The position numbers and the translations under genes are program-made. A DNA stretch of 21,493 nt from assembly GCA_033791545.1 (NCBI GenBank), contig JASJGL010000045.1:1-21493 (forward strand), read 5' to 3'. The DNA is from Antarcticimicrobium sp033791545. GTDB taxonomy: Bacteria > Pseudomonadota > Alphaproteobacteria > Rhodobacterales > Rhodobacteraceae. Positions 6,783 to 14,954 of the stretch are shown one piece after another (position 1 is the first letter of the stretch; each line of letters opens with the position of its first letter). The notes beneath the pieces were generated by a model. It saw only the letters and a list, made by a program, of their open reading frames with translations, ran no database searches and was not told the DNA's origin.

Positions 6783-8366
6783 ATGACACCGACCCCCATC
6801 AAGCGCGCCGGCTTCGGTCTTGCCGCTGCCATGGCACTGGCGTTGCCCGTGGCCGCGCAAGAACTGACGATCATTCGTGCGCAAGACAGCAACCATTATG
6901 ACCCGCCACGCACCACGGCCCAGTCGGGTGCCGAAATCATCTTCATGTTGTCTGACACCATTGTCGGTCTGGCCGAGGATATGAAAACCATCGAACCCTT
7001 GCTGGCAAGCAGCTGGGATGTGTCCGATGACGCGTTGACCTATACCTTCAAAATCCGCGACGACGTGAGCTTTTGCGACGGCAAGCCAATGACCGCCGAA
7101 GATGTCGCATGGTCGCTGAACCGCTGGCAGGATCCGGAAACCAAATCCCCCGTGCGCTGGCGCATGGGCGACGTGAAGTCGATCACCGCCCCCGACACCA
7201 CCACCGTGGTATATGAGCTGAACGCGCCGCATTCAGAGCTTCTGTATCAACTGGCCCAAAGCTTTGGCTCGGTCATCGACAAGGACACATACGAAGTCCT
7301 GGGCAAGGATTTTGGCGTGACCGGTTTCAACGGCACGGGTCCGTTCTGCTGGGAAAGCTGGACCCCGCGCGACAAGGTCGTCATGACACGGCATGACGGC
7401 TATAACTGGGGGCCGGCCAACTATGAAAATAGAGGCCCCGCGCAAGTTGAAAAAGTGACGTGGCAAATCGTTCCCGAAGCGGCGACCCGCACCGTCGCGT
7501 TGTTGACCGGTCAGGGCGATATTTCGCCATACATTCCGTTCATCGGCTACAGCACGTTGCGCGCCGCGCCCAACATCAACGTGATCAAGTCCGAAAGCGC
7601 CTTTTGGACTAATTATATGGGCTTCAAGATCACCAAGGATCTTGTGGGTGATGTGAAGGTCCGTCAGGCGATCAACCTTGCGGTAAACCAGGAAGCCATG
7701 GCAGAGGACCTGTTCTTTGGCGAGGTCGAGCCGGCGTATTCCTATGTTTCCTCAGGCGCGCTTGATTATGACACCACGCTGGATGAGACCTTGCTGAAGT
7801 ATGACCCTGAAAAGGCCGCCGCACTTCTGGACGAAGCGGGCTGGGTTCTGAACAGCGACGGCAAGCGTGAAAAAGATGGCAAGGTCATGGAGCCTCTGGC
7901 CATTTCGTTCACCGGCGAATGGCAACAGACATCCGAAGCCGTGCAGGCGGACCTTCTGAAGGTCGGTATTGAACTGCAGATCGAACCCATGGACTCGACC
8001 GTCTACTGGGGCAAGTCGGCCACCGACGAGTTCGAAATGTACGTGATGGGCTATCCCTATATTTCCGCCGGGGATGCGTTGAACCTGTATTTCCGCTCGG
8101 CAAATATTCCGACCCCCAACCGGATGAATTGGAACGACCCCGAAACCGACGAATTGTTGGTTGCCGGGTCTCAGGCCACCAATGAAGCCGATCGCGCGGC
8201 GGCCTATGCCAAAGTGTTGCACAAGGTGCATGACAACGCCGTCTGGCTGCCGATCTACCATCGCCCGATGCAGATCGGATATTCGACCAAGCTCGCTCCG
8301 TTCGAAGCGCACAACATCTACGGCGCCGGCCTCTACAAGGGCCTCCAGCTTACCTTCATCGAATAA
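6783..8366 (+). CDS. ABC transporter substrate-binding protein, family 5 (DppA/OppA type)
   Basis: A 527-residue periplasmic solute-binding protein. A Sec signal peptide spans residues 1 to about 25 (KRAGFG, hydrophobic core AAAMALALP, cleavage near VAA). The mature protein has the SBP family 5 layout: an N-terminal lobe with the LTYTFKIRDDVSFCDGKP block (about 87-105), the GFNGTGPF turn (about 180), and a DPEKAAALLDEAGW segment in the second lobe. There is no lipobox Cys, so it is a soluble periplasmic protein. AAGGAG (6766-6771) precedes the start by 11 bases. Its position directly after the permeases, and a stem-loop after its stop, suit a binding protein made in excess. Ligands in this family range from peptides to opines, metal chelates and small amides. 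Confidence 0.95.
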   Translation: MTPTPIKRAGFGLAAAMALALPVAAQELTIIRAQDSNHYDPPRTTAQSGAEIIFMLSDTIVGLAEDMKTIEPLLASSWDVSDDALTYTFKIRDDVSFCDGKPMTAEDVAWSLNRWQDPETKSPVRWRMGDVKSITAPDTTTVVYELNAPHSELLYQLAQSFGSVIDKDTYEVLGKDFGVTGFNGTGPFCWESWTPRDKVVMTRHDGYNWGPANYENRGPAQVEKVTWQIVPEAATRTVALLTGQGDISPYIPFIGYSTLRAAPNINVIKSESAFWTNYMGFKITKDLVGDVKVRQAINLAVNQEAMAEDLFFGEVEPAYSYVSSGALDYDTTLDETLLKYDPEKAAALLDEAGWVLNSDGKREKDGKVMEPLAISFTGEWQQTSEAVQADLLKVGIELQIEPMDSTVYWGKSATDEFEMYVMGYPYISAGDALNLYFRSANIPTPNRMNWNDPETDELLVAGSQATNEADRAAAYAKVLHKVHDNAVWLPIYHRPMQIGYSTKLAPFEAHNIYGAGLYKGLQLTFIE

Positions 8367-8372
8367 AGACAC

Positions 8373-8399
8373 GGGTCGTCCGGACTTTCCGGGCGGCCC
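8373..8399 (+). other. Intercistronic stem-loop after the family-5 binding protein gene
   Basis: GGGTCGTCCGG (8373-8383) pairs with CCGGGCGGCCC (8389-8399) over 11 bp with two G-U wobbles and an ACTTT loop. It starts 7 bases after the stop codon. No T-run follows, so it is more likely an mRNA-stabilising or partial-attenuating hairpin that favours the binding-protein message than a full terminator. Confidence 0.6.
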
Positions 8400-8425
8400 A
8401 GCCTTCGCACAACAGGACAGAAAAC

Positions 8426-9868
8426 ATGACCAGCCCCACCGTCATCAGAAACGCCGCCTACATCATCGCTTGGGATGCCGATGCGGATGGCCATACGCTT
8501 TTGCAAAACCAAGACCTTGCTTTTGACGACACCGGAATTCTGCAAGTTGGCGGAACCTGGGAAGGACCGGTCGCGGAAGAGATCGACGGGTCCAAACGTC
8601 TTGTCAGCCCCGGCCTTGTGAACATCCACTCGCACCCCTCTTCCGAAGCCATGAACAAGGGCATGCTGGATGAGCTCGGCTCTCCCGGGTTGCGAATGTC
8701 CTCGCTCTACGAATTCATGCCTCTGTTTCGCCCTGACGCACAGGGCACCCCCTTTGCCACCCGCGTGGCCTATTCCGAACTGGCGTTGTCCGGCGTGACG
8801 ACCGTGGTCGACCTGTCCGTGCCGTATGAGAACTGGCTGGATCTGGCGGAACAATCCGGTCTGCGCGTCGTGATCGCACCGATGTATCGTTCGGCCCGCT
8901 GGTTCACCAAAACCGGCCATTCCGTCGAATACGAATGGGCAGAGGATGACGGGCGTGGCGTCATGGATGAGGCGTTGAAAGTGATCGATGAGGCAATCGC
9001 GCACCCCTGCGACCGGTTGTCGGGCATGGTTGCCCCGGCACAGATCGACACATGTTCCGCTGACCTGATCCGCAACAGCTTTACCGAAGCGCAATCGCGT
9101 GGCGTGAAAATGCAAATCCATGCGGCGCAAAGCATGGTCGAATTCAACGAGATCACGACACGCCACGGTCGCACGCCGATTGAATGGCTGGATGATCTGG
9201 GCGTATTGACGGACGGCGTGATTATCGGCCACGGCATCTTTCTGAACGACCACCCGTGGACCGCTTGGCCCGGGGCCGAGGATTTCGACACCCTTAAAAA
9301 TTCCGGCGCAGCCGTGGCGCATTGCCCGACCGTGTTCCAACGCCGCGGTGTGACCATGAATACGTTTGGCCGCTATCTGCGCAATGGCATCCCGATGGGG
9401 ATCGGCACCGACACCTATCCACATAATATGCTTGAAGAAATTCGGCACGCCCTCATCAACTCGCGGATCATTTCCAAAAACCCCTACGATCTGCGCACCA
9501 CCAGCGCATTTGACGCGGCGACAACTGGCGGCGCCTCGGTGCTGGGGATGGATGACATCGGAAAACTGGCGCCGGGTATGAAAGCGGACCTGTTTCTTGC
9601 CGACATCACCCATCGTGCGATGCGACCTTTGCGCGATCCTTTGGCCTCGTTGATCTACGTCGCGGGGGAACGCGCGGTCACCGACACCTTTGTCGACGGC
9701 AAGGCCTTGGTCCGCGACGGCGTTTTGACCACCTTTGATCTGGATGAGGCACTTGACGGTCTTGAGGCAGCGCAAGCGCGCGCGGCCGAGGCGTTTCAGA
9801 CCCTCGATTTCCGCAACCGAACCCATGACGAGGCGGCGCCGATCAATTACCTTCGAGGCGATTCATGA
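8426..9868 (+). CDS. Amidohydrolase, ATZ/TRZ (COG0402-like) type
   Basis: A 480-residue cytoplasmic zinc hydrolase in the family that includes chlorohydrolases and aminopurine/pyrimidine deaminases. Metal ligands are visible at His68-Ser-His70, His232, His269 (IIGHGIF) and Asp329 (GIGTDT). The Glu that follows the third ligand as HxxE in deaminases and in triazine hydrolases is Gln here (HAAQ, 232-235), so simple deamination should not be assumed. The ending GKLAPGMKADLFLAD is the usual family C-terminal block. Upstream of the ATG, ACAGGA serves as ribosome site. The gene lies between the binding protein and the ATPases of the same importer, and overlaps the first ATPase gene by ATGA. That placement suggests it acts on the transported solute. 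Confidence 0.92.
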   Translation: MTSPTVIRNAAYIIAWDADADGHTLLQNQDLAFDDTGILQVGGTWEGPVAEEIDGSKRLVSPGLVNIHSHPSSEAMNKGMLDELGSPGLRMSSLYEFMPLFRPDAQGTPFATRVAYSELALSGVTTVVDLSVPYENWLDLAEQSGLRVVIAPMYRSARWFTKTGHSVEYEWAEDDGRGVMDEALKVIDEAIAHPCDRLSGMVAPAQIDTCSADLIRNSFTEAQSRGVKMQIHAAQSMVEFNEITTRHGRTPIEWLDDLGVLTDGVIIGHGIFLNDHPWTAWPGAEDFDTLKNSGAAVAHCPTVFQRRGVTMNTFGRYLRNGIPMGIGTDTYPHNMLEEIRHALINSRIISKNPYDLRTTSAFDAATTGGASVLGMDDIGKLAPGMKADLFLADITHRAMRPLRDPLASLIYVAGERAVTDTFVDGKALVRDGVLTTFDLDEALDGLEAAQARAAEAFQTLDFRNRTHDEAAPINYLRGDS

Positions 9869-10848
9869 CCCCCCTACTCGATGTTCGCGACCTAAAAATC
9901 GAATTCAAAACCGATAGTGGCGCGTTCATGGCGGTGGACGGTGTCAGCTTTACGGTCAACCGCGGCGCTACGCTTGGCATCGTGGGGGAATCCGGCTGCG
10001 GCAAATCGGTGACCTCTTTGGGGATCATGGGTTTGATACCGACCCCGCCGGGGCGATACGTTGGCGGCGAAGTCCTGTTTGAGGGGCGCGACCTGCTGCG
10101 CATGTCCAATTCGGAACGTCGCGCGCTGCGCGGCGGCCGCATGGGCATGGTGTTTCAAGAACCGATGACCTCGCTGAACCCGGTCTACACGGTCGGCGCA
10201 CAGATCATCGAAAGCCTGCGCGCCCACGGTATGACCAACCGTCGCGAGGCCCGCGAACGCGCGGTCGAACTGTTTGATCTAGTGCGCCTGCCCTCGCCGT
10301 CGAAACGGGTTGACGACTTCCCCCACCAACTGTCCGGCGGTCAACGCCAGCGTGTCATGATCGCTCTGGCGCTGGCCAACAACCCCGACCTGCTGATCGC
10401 GGATGAGCCGACGACGGCGCTGGACGTCACCATTCAGGCGCAGATCCTTGATCTGATGCGCGATTTGTCGGACCGGACCGGCGCTGCCATCATGCTGATC
10501 ACCCACGACCTTGGTGTCGTTGCGGAAACCTGTGATGATGTTGTGGTCATGTATGCGGGCAAGGTCGTTGAGCGCGCCCCCGCGCGTGATCTGTTCAATG
10601 GGCCAATGCACCCCTACACGCTTGGGCTTATGGCTGCGGTGCCGCGTCTGGATACCAATTCCGACCGGCTGGAGACCATTCCCGGTTCGGTTCCACCGCC
10701 ATGGGCCATGCCCGCAGGATGCCGTTTCGCATCGCGCTGCCCCCTCGCCACCGAAGAATGCCGTGCCAGCCAACCACCGCTGCGCGAAATCGGCAAGGAC
10801 TGGCTGGTCGCCTGCTGGCGCGCCCCCATCGAGGAGATTTCGGCATGA
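9865..10848 (+). CDS. ABC transporter ATP-binding protein, DppD/OppD type
   Basis: A 327-residue cytoplasmic ATPase of the importer. Walker A GESGCGKS is at 41-48, the Q-loop Gln at 98, the signature LSGGQRQ at 156-162, Walker B LLIADE at 176-181 and the switch His at 214 (ITHDLG). The C-terminal oligopeptide-transporter extension begins at HPYT (249-252) and carries Cys286, Cys292, Cys299 and Cys317, the cysteine pattern known from Dpp/Opp ATPases that can hold an iron-sulfur cluster. It overlaps its neighbours by ATGA on both sides. Full length, with no missing motif. Confidence 0.96.
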   Translation: MTPLLDVRDLKIEFKTDSGAFMAVDGVSFTVNRGATLGIVGESGCGKSVTSLGIMGLIPTPPGRYVGGEVLFEGRDLLRMSNSERRALRGGRMGMVFQEPMTSLNPVYTVGAQIIESLRAHGMTNRREARERAVELFDLVRLPSPSKRVDDFPHQLSGGQRQRVMIALALANNPDLLIADEPTTALDVTIQAQILDLMRDLSDRTGAAIMLITHDLGVVAETCDDVVVMYAGKVVERAPARDLFNGPMHPYTLGLMAAVPRLDTNSDRLETIPGSVPPPWAMPAGCRFASRCPLATEECRASQPPLREIGKDWLVACWRAPIEEISA

Positions 10849-11936
10849 CCGCACCAAAGACCCCAGCGATGCCAACGCCCGTTCTTGAGGTATCGGGTTT
10901 GACCAAACACTTCCCGTTGGGCGGCGGTTTCCTTCAGGGCTCCAAGCTCGTGGTTCAGGCCGTGTCAGATGTCTCGTTTTCGGTCGCGAAAGGTGAAACA
11001 CTGGCAATCGTCGGAGAATCCGGCTGCGGGAAATCAACCACGGGCCGCGCATTGCTGCGTCTGTTGGAACCGACGTCAGGGTCGGTGAAGCTGGATGGCG
11101 AGGATATTTCCAAGCTGCCGCCCCATCGGCTTCAAGCGCTTCGGCGCAATATGCAGATGGTATTTCAGGATCCCTTCGGATCGCTCAACCCACGCATGAC
11201 CGTGCGCGAAACGCTGCTGGAGCCCTTGTTGCTTCACAATATCGCCACCGGAAAACGCGCCCATGAAACCGTGGACAAACTATTGGTAAGAGTCGGGCTG
11301 GCACCGCACCATGCTGATCGCTATCCGCACGAATTTTCGGGGGGGCAACGGCAAAGGATCTGCATAGCGCGCGCCATTTCAACCCGCCCGCGATTGATCG
11401 TTTGCGATGAGCCGGTATCTGCCTTGGACGTTTCGGTTCAGGCGCAAATCGTGAACCTTATGCAGGATCTGCAACGTGATTTCGGGATGGCCTATGTTTT
11501 CATTTCGCACGATCTGTCCGTGGTTCGCCACATCGCAGACCGCGTTGCCGTGATGTATCTTGGCCGCCTCGTTGAAGAAGCGCCGGCTGAATCGCTGTTC
11601 GCCGATCCGCGCCACCCCTACACCCGGGCCTTGATACAGGCCGCGCCGCGCCCGGTTCCGGGCTTGCGGGTTGCCTCCGAACCGCCCTCTGGCGAGGCAC
11701 CATCGGCGCTTAATCTGGGGCCGGGATGTGCGTTTGCGTCGCGCTGCCCTCTGGCAACTGATCTGTGTCGCACGACGCGGCCCGAAATCGACGCTGTCGA
11801 TGGCGGACCCACCCGCATTGCGTGCCACCACGCGGATCAACGCGCGCCAATGGTCTTCCCGCCCGCGCCAACCCCGACGCCTGCTTTGGCTGCTCGGCTT
11901 GCGGTCATGGCCAACGCGCGAAATGCAATGGCGTAG
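10845..11936 (+). CDS. ABC transporter ATP-binding protein, DppF/OppF type
   Basis: A 363-residue second ATPase of the importer, forming a heterodimer with the DppD-type subunit. Walker A GESGCGKS is at 57-64, the signature FSGGQRQ at 164-170 (Phe in place of the common Leu), Walker B LIVCDE at 184-189 and the switch His at 222. The C-terminal block HPYT...CAFASRCPLATDLC (257-308) is the oligopeptide-transporter extension. The start at 10845 is fixed by GAGGAG 8 bases upstream and by the ATGA overlap; longer in-frame starts would lie inside the preceding gene. The last 30 residues are Pro/Ala-rich and look like a dispensable tail. It is the last gene of the first operon. Confidence 0.95.
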   Translation: MTAPKTPAMPTPVLEVSGLTKHFPLGGGFLQGSKLVVQAVSDVSFSVAKGETLAIVGESGCGKSTTGRALLRLLEPTSGSVKLDGEDISKLPPHRLQALRRNMQMVFQDPFGSLNPRMTVRETLLEPLLLHNIATGKRAHETVDKLLVRVGLAPHHADRYPHEFSGGQRQRICIARAISTRPRLIVCDEPVSALDVSVQAQIVNLMQDLQRDFGMAYVFISHDLSVVRHIADRVAVMYLGRLVEEAPAESLFADPRHPYTRALIQAAPRPVPGLRVASEPPSGEAPSALNLGPGCAFASRCPLATDLCRTTRPEIDAVDGGPTRIACHHADQRAPMVFPPAPTPTPALAARLAVMANARNAMA

Positions 11937-12217
11937 CTGGGTTTGAATGCGCGCGAGCACAATGAAACTTTTGAGCGCGAAGAGAAATACGGCTTCAGAC
12001 GCGCAAACCGGTCGGCCCGCATCGCATTGCACACCATCGCCGCCTCTCAGGAGTTGCGACAAGGCGCGGGCGCGACTGAACAGCGCCAAATCCCGCGAAG
12101 AGACGAATGGTCATTGCGGCGCGCGATTTCCCGAGAAAAGAGGCGAAAAATCGCGCGGCCAAAAGCGGGAAGTTTCAGGGCGTTCAGACAGCCCGTTCGG
12201 GTGCCATCTTTCCTGAA
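11937..12217. other. Convergent intergenic gap
   Basis: This 281-bp gap separates the end of the plus-strand importer operon from the 3' end of the minus-strand DUF1028 gene. Short frames cross it but give Arg/Ser-rich products with no ribosome site or family resemblance. The only structure found is a 10-bp inverted repeat at 12120-12157. Confidence 0.5.
12120..12157. terminator. Inverted repeat between convergent operons, possible terminator
   Basis: CGCGCGATTT (12120-12129) and AAATCGCGCG (12148-12157) are perfect inverted copies around an 18-base spacer. The position between convergent transcription units fits a shared termination structure, but the spacer is long and no clear T-run follows on either strand. 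It could also be a protein-binding dyad. Confidence 0.35.
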
Positions 12218-12883
12218 TTAGTGTTCGATCTTGCTGGACATTTCAGCCGCATCGGGATCAATCGCACGGACGCGATAAGCCGGTGCTTTCGGAAGCCAGG
12301 CCACCAGAAGGTCCATCAAATCCTGAAGCGGCGTCGTCGAAGAATCCATCCGCAGATCGACGTCTTTCAAACGATCCGCGCCAAGCACGACAACGGTTGC
12401 GGATTGCAGCGGATCCCTTTCGCTACCGGCGGCTTCTCCAGCCAGCATTCCCGCCATCAGCCGTGTCGCAAGATGGCCCGAGGCCGCCTCAAATCCCTGC
12501 ACCATAGCGGGCAAAACTTCATCGGATCCAAGAAAGTTCCCCAGCGCCAGACATGCCTTTCCGGCCAAACCGCCCGCTGAATCCAGACAGGAAGACCCGG
12601 TGTAGTGCAGCGGTTCACCGGTTGCCGGAAACACGCCCAATTGCCGCCAATGCAATGCGGTTGCGGCAGTTTTCATCGCATCCAGGGTTTGGTCCGCATC
12701 GCCTGTCTCTTCCCACTTTCTCAACCCCACCGGATGCAAACGGGGATCGGTGCGCGCTTGCGAAAAAACCACGCACCCATTGGTCACCGCGCCCACACGG
12801 GCGCCGACGCAAACCGAAGAGGTTGTCACGGCGAACCCGATATCGCCCGTTTCCGGGTCTCTTCCAGCCAGTGAATATGTCAT
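12218..12883 (-). CDS. DUF1028 family protein (putative Ntn-hydrolase-like)
   Basis: A 221-residue protein of the DUF1028 family, for which no function is firmly established; as I recall, the family is grouped with the N-terminal-nucleophile hydrolases. Family-type features are the start MTYSLAGRD followed by TG, GARVGAVTNG (27-36), WRQLG (79-83), GSSCLDSAGG (96-105) and CLALGNFL (111-118). Removal of the initiator Met would expose Thr2, a plausible nucleophile (inference). There is no signal peptide. The start overlaps the stop of the carbamoylase gene by ATGA on the minus strand, so the two are probably co-translated. A diverged paralogue lies at 20259-21020. An amidase-type role in the same pathway is the simplest guess. 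Confidence 0.88.
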   Translation of the reverse strand: MTYSLAGRDPETGDIGFAVTTSSVCVGARVGAVTNGCVVFSQARTDPRLHPVGLRKWEETGDADQTLDAMKTAATALHWRQLGVFPATGEPLHYTGSSCLDSAGGLAGKACLALGNFLGSDEVLPAMVQGFEAASGHLATRLMAGMLAGEAAGSERDPLQSATVVVLGADRLKDVDLRMDSSTTPLQDLMDLLVAWLPKAPAYRVRAIDPDAAEMSSKIEH

Positions 12884-13815
12884 TCCGGAATCTCCACACC
12901 CGTTTGTTCCGTGATCGGCCCGTAATGTTCGATCCTGCGATGGCGGGCAAAATCAAAGACCGAGCGGCGGATATATTTCCCCAGATCAAGGTCGCAATTA
13001 TGGCTGATGACCTCGTCCTCTTCCGAAATCGCACGCGCGACGACTTCACCCGTGGGGGCCACAATGGCAGAGCCACCAATCATCGCGAACCCGTCCTCGA
13101 ACCCGCATTTCGCGGCCGCCATGACCCATGCGCCATTCTGGTAGGCGGCCGATTCAAGGCTGAGCCGATTATGGAACTCTCGCAAGTGGGCCGCTTCGGG
13201 ATGGTGAATGTTCCGGGTCGGTGTGTTGTACCCCAGCATGAAAACCTCGGCACCGCGCAGGGCCATGACACGGAAGGTTTCGGGCCAACGTCTGTCATTG
13301 CAGATACACATGCCAAAGCGCCCCGACGGCGTGGCGAATGTGGGAAAGCCCAAGTCGCCCACCTCGAAATAGCGCTTTTCAAGGTGTTCGAATTCCAGAT
13401 CGCCAATCGGGTCTTTGGTGCCGGGCAGATGAATCTTGCGATACTTGCCCAAAACTGCGCCGTCGGGACCGACAAGAACCGAGGTGTTGAAACGCCGAAC
13501 CACCCCTTGTTCCGTCACCTTTTCGGCATATCCCAGATAGAAGCCCACGCCCAACTCTTTGGCGAGATCGAAAAGCGGGATCATGGCTGGCGAGGGCAGC
13601 CCTTCTTCGAAGAAGACATCGTATTCTTCCGGTGTTTCGTAGATGTAGCGCGGAAAAAATGTCGTGAGCGCCAGTTCGGGGAAGGTGACCCAACGCGCGC
13701 CCCGCCCATGGGCCTCGCGCAGCATGTCGATCAGGCGCGCCACGACCGCCGCTCTGGTATCGGCAAGGTGTATCGGCCCCAGTTGTGCAACCGCAAAAAT
13801 CTCTTTCCTACTCAC
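12880..13815 (-). CDS. N-carbamoyl-D-amino-acid hydrolase (D-carbamoylase), nitrilase superfamily
   Basis: A 311-residue cytoplasmic enzyme that hydrolyses N-carbamoyl-D-amino acids to the D-amino acid, CO2 and ammonia. It aligns almost without gaps with the Agrobacterium enzyme, so numbering matches: Glu47 (FPELALTTFFPR), Lys127 (KYRKIHLPG) and Cys172 (ICNDRRWPET) form the catalytic triad. Glu146, His129, His144, Asn173, Arg175, Arg176 and Asn197 (GYNTPT), the residues around the substrate site in that enzyme, are all kept. The start is GTG at 13815 with AGGAG (13826-13822) 6 bases upstream. It is the first gene of a two-gene minus-strand unit and is divergent from a LysR gene 99 bp away. 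No D-hydantoinase, its usual partner, lies in this window. Confidence 0.93.
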   Translation of the reverse strand: MSRKEIFAVAQLGPIHLADTRAAVVARLIDMLREAHGRGARWVTFPELALTTFFPRYIYETPEEYDVFFEEGLPSPAMIPLFDLAKELGVGFYLGYAEKVTEQGVVRRFNTSVLVGPDGAVLGKYRKIHLPGTKDPIGDLEFEHLEKRYFEVGDLGFPTFATPSGRFGMCICNDRRWPETFRVMALRGAEVFMLGYNTPTRNIHHPEAAHLREFHNRLSLESAAYQNGAWVMAAAKCGFEDGFAMIGGSAIVAPTGEVVARAISEEDEVISHNCDLDLGKYIRRSVFDFARHRRIEHYGPITEQTGVEIPE

Positions 13816-13871
13816 GAAACTCTCCTGCGAAGACCGATTTCCTTTTTGCTAGACAGCCAGATCATCATTGT

Positions 13872-13882
13872 GAAATAATTTC
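13872..13882. promoter_or_regulatory. GAAAT-A-ATTTC palindrome in the carbamoylase/lysR divergent region
   Basis: A perfect 5-bp dyad with one central base lies in the 99-bp gap between the divergent carbamoylase and lysR starts, 56 bp from the carbamoylase GTG. It may be an activation-type half of a LysR binding region for the carbamoylase promoter. No matching promoter elements were identified. Confidence 0.35.
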
Positions 13883-13895
13883 TGAACCACCCCGA

Positions 13896-13910
13896 ATAAT
13901 AGAAAGTTAT
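13896..13910. promoter_or_regulatory. ATAA-N7-TTAT, candidate LysR operator
   Basis: ATAA (13896-13899) and TTAT (13907-13910) form a dyad with a 7-bp spacer and contain the T-N11-A core typical of LysR-type binding sites. It ends 4 bases before the lysR ATG, where binding would repress lysR itself, the common arrangement for divergent LysR units. Confidence 0.5.
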
Positions 13911-13914
13911 ACAA

Positions 13915-14820
13915 ATGATCAGCGCGCGACAGCTCGAGGTTCTTTCCACCGTGATCGAAGTGGGCACAACCGCGCGCGCGGCACAACTGCTGAATGTCAG
14001 CCAGCCCGCGATCAGCAACATGATTCGACACACCGAAGATGCCATCGGCTTTGCCCTGTTCAAACGCGAACATGGACGCCTGACTCCGACCAAAGAGGCC
14101 CTGCACATCGCGCAAGAAGCGCAGCATTTGTTCATGCAGCAAAAACGGATCGACAACATCATCGGCGAACTGAAAGGCGGCACGGTCGGGCGCCTGAGCA
14201 TCGTCGCAACCCCATCGATTGGTCACAGCATCCTGCCGCGCGTGCTGGGGCAATTCATGAAAACCCGCCCCAAGCTGAGGCTGTCGATCGAACTGGGCGG
14301 CGTTGATGAAATCACCCGACGACTGGGCAGTGGGCGCGCGGATCTGGGGCTTTCCATCACCCCGCCCCGTCTGCCCGCGGTCTATGTGCGTCAAATCGGG
14401 GATGGTCAATTAATGTGCATCTGCCCACCCGATCACGAACTGGCGCTGCTGGATCGCATCTCGGTCACCGACCTTAACCACGTCAACCATATTTCCTATG
14501 CGGCACGCACACCGATTGGCCAAGTCATCGACAATGTCTTTTCCGACCGGGGGTTGGAGCGGCGCTTCTTTTGCGAGGTCCGCCACACGGCGACAGCACT
14601 AGAGATGGTGCGCAGCGGTCTGGGTGTTGCGTTGGTCGACAGCTTTGCCTTGATCGGGCAACAGACCACGTCGATCGCGATACGGCCCACCAAACCCGTG
14701 CTGCCGATAACGATGCACGGTATCACGTCCAAACTTTTTCCGACTTCGAATCTGGCGATGCAATTTCAGGACTACCTGTCTGCGTTCCTGAAAAATGAAG
14801 GCGCGCCCGACCTGACCTAG
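13915..14820 (+). CDS. LysR family transcriptional regulator
   Basis: A 301-residue LysR-type regulator. The N-terminal helix-turn-helix (about 1-60) has the usual VGTTARAAQLLNVSQPAISN and LFKREHGRLTPT blocks, and the effector domain (about 92-295) starts at GRLSIVATPSIG. Length and domain order are normal. The ATG at 13915 has only an AGAAAG-like ribosome site 8 bases upstream, suggesting low expression. It is divergent from the carbamoylase/DUF1028 pair and co-directional with the Pot-type operon 134 bp downstream, so it may control both; the effector is probably a pathway intermediate (inference). Confidence 0.94.
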   Translation: MISARQLEVLSTVIEVGTTARAAQLLNVSQPAISNMIRHTEDAIGFALFKREHGRLTPTKEALHIAQEAQHLFMQQKRIDNIIGELKGGTVGRLSIVATPSIGHSILPRVLGQFMKTRPKLRLSIELGGVDEITRRLGSGRADLGLSITPPRLPAVYVRQIGDGQLMCICPPDHELALLDRISVTDLNHVNHISYAARTPIGQVIDNVFSDRGLERRFFCEVRHTATALEMVRSGLGVALVDSFALIGQQTTSIAIRPTKPVLPITMHGITSKLFPTSNLAMQFQDYLSAFLKNEGAPDLT

Positions 14821-14829
14821 CCCAAATGG

Positions 14830-14835
14830 TATAAT
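14830..14835 (+). promoter_or_regulatory. Candidate -10 element of the Pot-type operon
   Basis: TATAAT at 14830-14835 matches the sigma-70 -10 consensus exactly and lies between lysR and the ATPase gene. The hexamer 17 bp upstream, CCGACC (14807-14812), matches TTGACA at only three positions, as expected of an activator-dependent promoter. A dyad-like GATA...TATC (14841-14858) and a run of six T follow. The call is weak. Confidence 0.35.
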
Positions 14836-14954
14836 CCCAGGATATACACGAGGGTATCTTTTTTATTTCATAAACGCTTTCTGCCGTGTTCCCTTTTGCG
14901 TGGAACAAGGTCCAGCCGGATCTTGAAGCTGTGCAGAACGGATATGTTGACCAG

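Noticed and set aside
11943..12221. Short frames in the convergent gap as small genes or a decayed gene
   Set aside because: No ribosome site, Arg/Ser-rich products, no similarity to any neighbour.
14841..14864. GATA...TATC followed by six T as a lysR terminator
   Set aside because: The stem is only four to five weak pairs with a large loop; it may equally be part of the promoter region.
14886..14954. GTG at 14886 as the start of the PotA-type gene
   Set aside because: It adds 23 residues unlike the family; the ATG at 14955 gives the standard start MTSPILSINDAVKTYG.
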